From Rhynchonema sp. JSB1_4 (lineage: Eukaryota; Nematoda; Chromadorea; Monhysterida; Xyalidae), in the NCBI GenBank assembly GCA_030248065.1, contig JASAMV010007424.1:1-64000 (forward strand): a stretch of DNA of 64,000 nucleotides, written 5' to 3'. A program made the position numbers and the translations under genes. How positions within the stretch are numbered: the stretch's first letter is position 1; each line of letters starts with the position of its first letter. This document shows positions 57,601-64,000 of the stretch, piece after piece. The notes under the pieces were generated by a model. That model worked only from the letters and a program-made list of their open reading frames with translations. It did no database searches and was not told where the DNA came from.

Positions 57601-59957
57601 ATGTAATGCACGGACATGCACAAGCAGGTGTGGCTTGGCTTGATACACCGTTGTGTACAGAACATCGATACTGATGATGGGAGCAGACTGGTATTTTCGA
57701 CACAGTTGTGTGGTTGTTGTAGTTGTTGCATTGCACATTGGTAAATGGTCAGTTGTAGCATAAAGAGTTGTATATCCAATCAATTTTTGACGGGTCACCA
57801 GGCAATGGATCTGATAACAAATTTGAATAGCAGTGCTCAGCCACCGCAAGAAATGGTATTCCCAAGAAATTACGATCTGACAAACTTTCAAACCTAAACT
57901 TTAACCAGGGAGCACAACAATTCACAAAATACAATCTTCGTCACTATATCCATAGACAGATGACATAACCGCGACCGATTTTGTACAGCCCTCTCTCTCT
58001 GTCCCACCCGCTGTTCACCCAGGAGCAGCACATATACAAATTGGCAATGTAAATATTTGAACGATACGTGTGCTGTCATTTGGCTACACTCTTGGCTCTG
58101 CTTTATGCCAAAATACCGAATTGTTGTGCGCATACTTTTGGCATGACTGGGATTGGGCACAAATTATGATACTTGGCCCGGTCTGAAGCAAAAATGGATA
58201 TTTAGCATCCCGTAAAGGAACACATTGGTCAATTTCATTACGGCCATGCCAGCAAGCAAACGGAACATTATGATGCAGAGCAGCTAGGTTGACCTGGGCA
58301 TGCTCAGCAATTAATGTATCATCAATGTCCAAATTTCGGCACCGCGCTTCATGCCTATGGCCTGGGGATCCAAGCGCACTTTGACAAAGCAAACACAAGT
58401 CACTCGACCACTCAAGAGCATGAAAATAGCCAAAAATCTGTGGATTCCGTGCTTTTGGGTTGTTGAAGTGCACACTTGGTTGTGTTCGATTGCCATTTTG
58501 TAATGTAACGTTTCGGTGCTTTGAACTTGGCCGCGCCCAATAGTTTTTGCATTGGCAGGGCGGCACAGAACCAAGCCATCGTAATGTTATTGTATAGTGA
58601 ACGTGATTCTATTGTGTTTTGTCACACGTAGACATGCTTTTTACCATACATTTTAGGCCATTGTTGCTGTAACGGGCGGGCTTGTTGCTCAGCTGCTGAC
58701 AAAGTTGGGTACAGAAATGTCATGGAGTGGCACCTTCGCTCACACTGATGATGGGCTGAGGCACCTCTCTCTTGTTGAATGGTGAGCTGACAATCAGAAG
58801 CACACGTGTCCCACAGTTCTTGCACCAGGTTCAAGCCACCTAAGAACCATAGTTACAAAACCGACAAACGCACATAAAATGTCTGTGCTGAAAGTAGTCA
58901 GCCAGTCAGCCAAGCCAAGTTATACAAAAGCACCTACAGCTTGCGTGCGCATTGCCCAAAACTTTTCGATAATAACGTAAGACACAACAAAATAAGGGGA
59001 CATGCGTTTTACACGCAAGCGGCGTCAGCTAAAGCCTTACAGCAGCCGTGCAGGCATAATCATGGAGACGCACGACATACATGCATATATTTCGGGTTAC
59101 GGTACACGCGTGAGCTACTTTCAAGTGGCGTCTAACGAAGCCAGGCGCTTGGTATACGGTACATGGCCACACCATATATGTACATGCGTACTAATTCAAT
59201 AACAACCATATGCGGATGCGGGGACTATACTCACTTCTCTCTCTATCTCTCTCTCTGGCTAGCTCTCTTTCGAGCTTGGTGTCTCATGAACCCGGCCCGC
59301 ACATATTTTCGGGTCCAACGGGTGCGTGGACGTCATTTTGACTCAAGTTTGGCACCCGAAAAATTGGAGGCAGGCACAAAACGAGCATCGAGCGAAATCA
59401 ATTTTGTTCTCTGACGCCCCGCGTCTCCAAACTGCTGCTGCGTACGGACACACCAAAGGCTCTCATCATCCACTAAACGCTCCCACCATATTGACGTCTT
59501 GCTAACCAGAACCATATGTCATCTCATACAGGACGACATTACACACTTGGCACCTATGTATGTTGCAGTATGTTTCTGAGATAGCCTGTTGCCTGATTTA
59601 CCAAGGAAGCCTCCAATTATGGAGCAAAATATGCGTCACATTAGTTAGTGGTCTGTTTTGGCAAGATACGTCTTATGAACTTCAGATTTCTCAAAGTTCA
59701 CTCCCGGAAGTGGCTATAGCAGACAACGTGTCGTTTAAATTTTAATTGACCGTTTTCGGCTCGTTTTCGGTCGCCGGCCAGCGAGTGAACCAGCCATAGG
59801 ACATCCAACAGACAGTGGGGAGGAAGTGATGGGGACCGTATGACGCTGTTGTTGCCACGGGCTACAGTAACCCACTACACACCAGTAAATACATAACTTT
59901 TACGTGTGTAAACTAAGCATTTCTGTCTCCATGGCTGTGTCAGCGAACACACTTTTC

Positions 59958-59971
59958 TGTTATCATGCCCA
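59958..59971 (-). repeat. 14-mer TGGGCATGATAACA, copy 4
   Basis: Perfect copy on the minus strand. A second TGTTATC lies 2 bp beyond it. Confidence 0.85.
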
Positions 59972-60662
59972 TGGCTGTTATCAAAGCAACTCTTGCGGCT
60001 GTCATTTGGCTGAGGCAGCAGATCGCAAACAAGAACATGAAACTTTTTATTTTATGTTTCCTTATCATGTCATTGTGAAGACCACACGAAAGTTACAGTG
60101 CTACTCTGAAGGTACCGTAGCCCAACAACATCACTGTACGCACCCAAATGCGCACATTAACCGACACATTTTGCAGTTGTATCCCACGATCAATTAGTAC
60201 ACGTTATCTACATGCCCCCTCCTAATGCATGTGCCATTTTAGCGAACCCATTAGTGCTAGTGACCCGAACATACGTATTTTACGGCCAGGTGTATGGGGG
60301 TCATGTGTGCCCCCACTATTTGGCTACTTCCGGTAACTGGCGGGGACCGTATACCGTACACCCATCCAGATATAGAGGTACCACATTATGGTAATATGGC
60401 ATTTCGCACCACCATGTACTCCAGTCAAGCATAAAAGGTGTCCCGCTTGCATGTGGGGACAACTGGATTTACTGCGACTATTCTTGTGCGGTTTGTTGGT
60501 GTGTGAGTGAATGAATAGGGGGTGTTCGGAATCTGTGGATTTATCTGACTGATTAGGGATTTCGTTTGCTGATCTACTGGGAAACGCTGAACTTGATAAT
60601 TGGCTTATTGTTCACATTAAATTAAAGCTCACCATTAAAAACTTGCTATCATACATAACCAA

Positions 60663-60676
60663 TGGGCATGATAACA
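60663..60676 (+). repeat. 14-mer TGGGCATGATAACA, copy 5
   Basis: Perfect copy preceded by CCAA, as in copy 1, and followed by GACAGATATAACCAATAGG, a loose echo of the same unit. Confidence 0.85.
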
Positions 60677-61346
60677 GACAGATATAACCAATAGGAGACT
60701 GTTGCGCCCATTATTACACACTTGACCAGACCTTCACTTCCAGTCACATTAGATTGTAACAAAAGCGTCCAGACGGAAACCGTTCTCTGTGATTCATCAG
60801 GTGCGACAAAGCGCTTTGCAAAAAAATCAATCAAATTGGACAAAAAACATGTTTTTGCGAAACCGACCTTTTGTGTTTTTTCAGGCGCCAAAACGATGCT
60901 GACGAGCTGATAACGATCGAATGACAAACAAATGTCGGGCGAAAGTACGGGACTTTGGCTGGAAATGACTTTGACGCACTCAACAACTGCTAAATCTGAT
61001 GCCGAAGTGATCTGTGGAGCATTGCATTTGAAACGACGTTATAATGCTGAATTCGAGTGCAGTTTGCTGAAGTTGCAGCATTTCGCTTTGTTTGACGCAC
61101 GGAGCTTGGTTTTCATGTTCAAGTTATTAATGAACGCAAATTTATGCTATCAACTGCAAATAATAAAGTCTTTTTAGCTGGTCAACATGATATGAAATAT
61201 GGCCACCAATGTAATGTAAGAAGGGGACGACACGTCATGTTGTAATACGTGAACTCAAAGTCACAGACGTCAAACCCATGATTCCCGTTCATCCACCTTG
61301 CATAGTGGTAATATCAAACTTTCTACACAAATTCAAAATCAGTTTT

Positions 61347-61352
61347 TATTTC
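61347..61352 (-). terminator. Candidate poly(A) signal AATAAA for the membrane-protein gene
   Basis: TTTATT on the plus strand reads AATAAA on the minus strand, about 290 bp past the predicted stop codon at 61645. This is a normal 3' UTR distance. No cleavage site can be read directly. Confidence 0.4.
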
Positions 61353-61644
61353 AGATCAGCCACACTGATCAAGTAACACTGCCATAGTTCACCAAGTAGC
61401 TGATCAACCAAAATACATTTCTGAAGGCAATACAAAAATAAATGTCCCAGCATCCGTGGTAAGGATGTAGTCTCACAGCTATGGTCAGGATCGGGAACAA
61501 GTATGTCATACGGAACATATAGTCCAAATAGAGGTTGACAAATCCTATTATTCATATTCACTAACTACATAACGATACGATTTTCTATACATATACATAC
61601 AGGTATTGTTTTTGTTTTATCAGTGTTTGTGCAGTATATAATTC

Positions 61645-63642
61645 TCACATATTTGTGACTGGTTTCTTTCGCTTGTCTACCAACGCACCCAACACCTGCC
61701 GGAAAGAAAACAGCGACAAATTCGCATAATCAACGGTTAAAGGTTTGTCGAAGTCTGATGTTTCATTGAGCTGGTATCGATTGTGGTGACGGAGCACGAC
61801 GACTGGTGGTTGTGGTTGACATGCCGCTCGTTGACTCTGCAACCAACCAACTGATGACGAACGTGTGCGTTCAATCAACAGACATGATAACAAATCGATC
61901 AGAATTGCGGTATGTATAACTCGTGGTGAGAACACCGACGGGCGTGATAACACGTTAATGGTCAAGATTAACAGACATCTGACGTGACAATAAGGCCAAT
62001 GATGTAAAACTACATGTATGATGGAATACCTGCGTGTGTCATAATAAGTCAACAGGCATGATAACAAGGGAGGAGGAAACACGCCAATAAATGAGAATGA
62101 TAACAACGCAATGGACACGAGATCACGTCGGTGGGCATAATAACATCAACCAACCAGGCAATAAAGTGTCGATGGTAGTAGCATACATGGTGTCGTGAGT
62201 GTCCACAACATCACCCACGGTCGGTTTGGGTGGCTCGATGCCCTGTTGCGCTCGTTTGGCTTTCTGAAAATCTGCCTTGTTGTCGATATTTTACTTCGGT
62301 TTCACTTCTTGCCAGCTAATGACAAACAGATATGCTTGCATGAGCATACGGTAACAAACAACCAACGTCCGAATGTTTCCGAGTCTGAATGGCGCCCTCT
62401 TTTGGTTTTCGTCGCCCGAAGTAAACAGCAACGAGTGTGGCCCCAATCGTCAATCCCAACACAACAAGTACGATCGCTACGATAACACCAGATGAAAGGC
62501 CTGAACCGGCAGGGGCGGGCTTGGTCGTGGTCGGATGTGGGGTGGCCGGATGTGGAAGTTTTTCTGATAAAATGAATTGTACAGCGAGCCCTGGCTATCG
62601 TTAAACCCTCTAGAATTGTGAACATTTTCGAACGCCCTTAAAGCGGGAAACCGTATATCTCATGCTTGCTTTTTTGCTACGCAGTTAGACTGTTTATGTC
62701 CAACGGTCACAAAAACAACGATTACGTTAAAACTGTCAGAATTTAGGGCGAACTAAGGTTAAATCCGGAATCCGGAAACCGGAAATAATTTGCATACAAA
62801 AATACAAAACATTTCCGGACTCCGGAAATATTGCCGGAAAACGCAGAAATTTATATGCAAAAATAATGCGTTTTCCGGAAATATTTCCGGATTCCGGTTT
62901 CCGGATTCAACCTAAGTCCTCCCTTATCTTTGAAAAGTTGCTTTCAGGAACAAACGCGAGCTTGTGCCGACTTACGCTCACCCTTTTGATCATGAAAGGC
63001 AGTGAGACTGAGACAAGAACCAGCTCGCTGACAGATGAAACCTTTGTGAAACATTTCACACGTGGCTGTTGATTGACGAGCTGGTTGGATTCCCTACTAA
63101 ATGTTCTGCCGTTGCCTGATCAAAAGGGGGAGCGTAAGTCGGCACAAGCTCGAGTTTGTTCCCGAAAGCAAATTTCTAAAAATTAATTCTCACAATTTAA
63201 ACGCATTTCATTTTGTTTGAACCATGTTTTTGTGATCACTCATCGTGCATAGTCACATTTTATTGCGAAAGGCCGGATTCTGAGAGCATGCGATATCCGG
63301 TTGCCCGGTTTAACCGCGTAATTGTGTATCAGAGCCACCATGAGTGAATAATCTTTGTAGTGACCGAAATTGCCATAATGCCACTACAAGGATGGTGGAC
63401 TCGAAGCTCAATCAACACAACTGAACTGGAATATAATATTTGTGTTTTCTCTTCACGACACACCAACCGATTCTTTCGTAATACCACGATGGATGCTTTT
63501 CGATCGTCTTATCGTTTATGTCAAGGTACTCGCCGAAATATTCAGGATGGGTTTCGTTGGTGACGTTGAATGTGGCACAGTGCCAAGCCCAACGGGACAC
63601 TTTCTTAAGCTGGATGGTGAAGGAGTAACATGGTTTGATGCA
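61645..63642 (-). CDS. Single-pass type I membrane protein, 3' part, family not recognised
   Basis: Three exons in transcription order, 63642-63468, 62563-62367 and 61836-61645, join with matching phases. The first encodes an extracellular segment with paired Cys (CIKPC), the phrase SRWAWHCATFNVTNETHPEY with two N-glycosylation sites, and HPSWYYERI. The second gives a Pro/Thr stalk (PHPATPHPTTTKPAPAGSG), a hydrophobic span (GVIVAIVLVVLGLTIGATLV) and a basic stop-transfer (YFGRRKPK). The third is a cytoplasmic tail containing NETSDFDKPLTVDYANLSLF. A donor-like GTGTTGG at 61695 could splice on, but read-through reaches a stop after KKPVTNM. The 5' exons lie right of 63.7 kb or beyond the window. 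The topology is that of a receptor or adhesion protein; I do not recognise the family. Confidence 0.65.
61870..62150 (+). repeat. Degenerate GGCATGATAACA cluster in the last intron
   Basis: Five imperfect versions of the dispersed 14-mer occur within 280 bp: GACATGATAACA, GGGCGTGATAACA, GGCATGATAACA, GAATGATAACA and GGGCATAATAACA. Spacing is irregular. It could be a decayed tandem repeat or a cluster of binding sites. Confidence 0.6.
62752..62917. mobile_element. Foldback of CCGGAATCCGGAAACCGG units
   Basis: ACTAAGGTTAAATCCGG at the left and the inverse of ACTTAGGTTGAATCCGG at the right enclose repeated TCCGGA-type palindromes. The whole 166 bp can fold back on itself. No clean target duplication is seen. 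It lies in an intron of the membrane-protein gene. Confidence 0.7.
62938..63172. mobile_element. MITE with about 55-bp terminal inverted repeats
   Basis: The left arm runs from TTGCTTTCAGGAACAAAC through GCTTGTGCCGACTTACGC to CCCTTTTGATCA. The right arm is its inverse with about four mismatches. The centre is about 125 bp with no coding signal. Target duplication is unclear. It starts only 20 bp from the neighbouring foldback. Confidence 0.8.
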
Positions 63643-63764
63643 CTGAAAGGTTGAAATCATAGTAGCGCAAGGTTTACATGCTGTAGTATAATCGTAGGTC
63701 CTAACCGTTTTTGCGCATATGTTTGCAGCATCCTGATACGCTTCCTCGGCGAGTCCCGCCCCCC

Positions 63765-63965
63765 CGAAGGGAAAACGGGGGGGACCCACAAAAAACCCTC
63801 AACAAAAAAACAACAGTTCTTGCCCCCCACCAACAAATCCAAACGCAAAAGAGAAAACAAAAACAAAAAAAAACAAAACCCCCCCCAAAAAACAAAAAAC
63901 AAAAGAAAAAACCCCCAAAAAGTTGAAAAAAAAAGAAAACAAAAAAAAAAAAAAAAAAAAAAAAG
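63765..63965. repeat. A/C low-complexity tract near the window edge
   Basis: Runs of A and C with very few T or G, ending in about 27 A. It resembles the G-poor tract at 54.5 kb. It may be natural low complexity or unreliable assembly, and it hides any upstream exon of the membrane-protein gene in this interval. Confidence 0.6.
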
Positions 63966-64000
63966 TAAAAAATGTACCAAATTTATGACAGATTTGGCAT

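Larger units (their letters stand above)
54657..61345. other. Intergenic, no gene supported
   Basis: Frames up to 160 codons occur (58084-58566, minus) but carry no recognisable motif, and frames of this size are expected by chance over 64 kb. Two perfect 14-mer copies lie at 59958-59971 and 60663-60676. A CT-rich run occupies 59236-59270. Confidence 0.55.

Noticed and set aside
58084..58566. 160-codon minus-strand open frame
   Set aside because: Cys/His-rich but with no spacing that matches a known zinc motif, and no flanking exons. Frames of this length are expected by chance.
60722..61177. Possible plus-strand exons ending near an AATAAA at 61161
   Set aside because: Codon pattern is mildly protein-like, but the minus strand is open too, no family is recognisable and the two frames do not join in phase convincingly.

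Overview
The window is nuclear DNA from an animal, most likely a non-vertebrate bilaterian; nothing here fixes the phylum. The evidence is dense spliceosomal introns and animal gene families: cytoplasmic poly(A)-binding protein, the RAD21 cohesin kleisin, a quaking/GLD-1-type STAR protein, lysosomal/prostatic-type histidine acid phosphatases and a SoxB1 factor. Exon boundaries were set by protein similarity plus GT/AG sites, and reading phase was checked across every junction. All full-length models close in frame, with one unresolved junction in RAD21. || Layout. 1-8835 (+): PABPC, 13 visible exons, 5' end off the window. 11362-13027 (+): a three-exon SNM1/C18orf21-like gene. 14836-23849 (+): RAD21, 12 exons, with a complete STAR-family gene (17454-15645, minus strand) nested antisense in its first intron. 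27592-30048 and 30487-33242 (+): two tandem nine-exon acid phosphatase genes with identical exon structure and uneven, patchy divergence. 44658-46506 (+): a SoxB1 gene with three exons, one intron splitting the HMG box. 63642-61645 (-): the 3' end of an unrecognised single-pass membrane protein gene that continues past the right edge. The two large gaps (33.2-44.7 kb and 46.5-61.6 kb) contain no gene I can support. || Mobile DNA is mostly small and non-autonomous. The main family starts CAGTG and ends CACTG, makes 8-bp target duplications (hAT-like) and has C/G-run interiors. Seven copies are placed, including one nested in another and one beside a splice acceptor of the STAR gene. Others are a two-copy TA-duplicating MITE (once nested in a hAT-like copy), a TTAA-flanked element, a 965-bp hAT-like foldback built of GCGCGTTTGCGC-like units, a LINE 3'-end relic, and two adjacent inverted-repeat elements near 63 kb. 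|| The most unusual observations are a strong preference for the 5' splice site GTTGGT (14 of about 50 introns, more than GTAAGT and GTGAGT combined), five perfect copies of the 14-mer TGGGCATGATAACA confined to 43-61 kb, the loss of an expected active-site arginine in both phosphatases, and the nested antisense STAR gene. I did not find a new multi-gene system.
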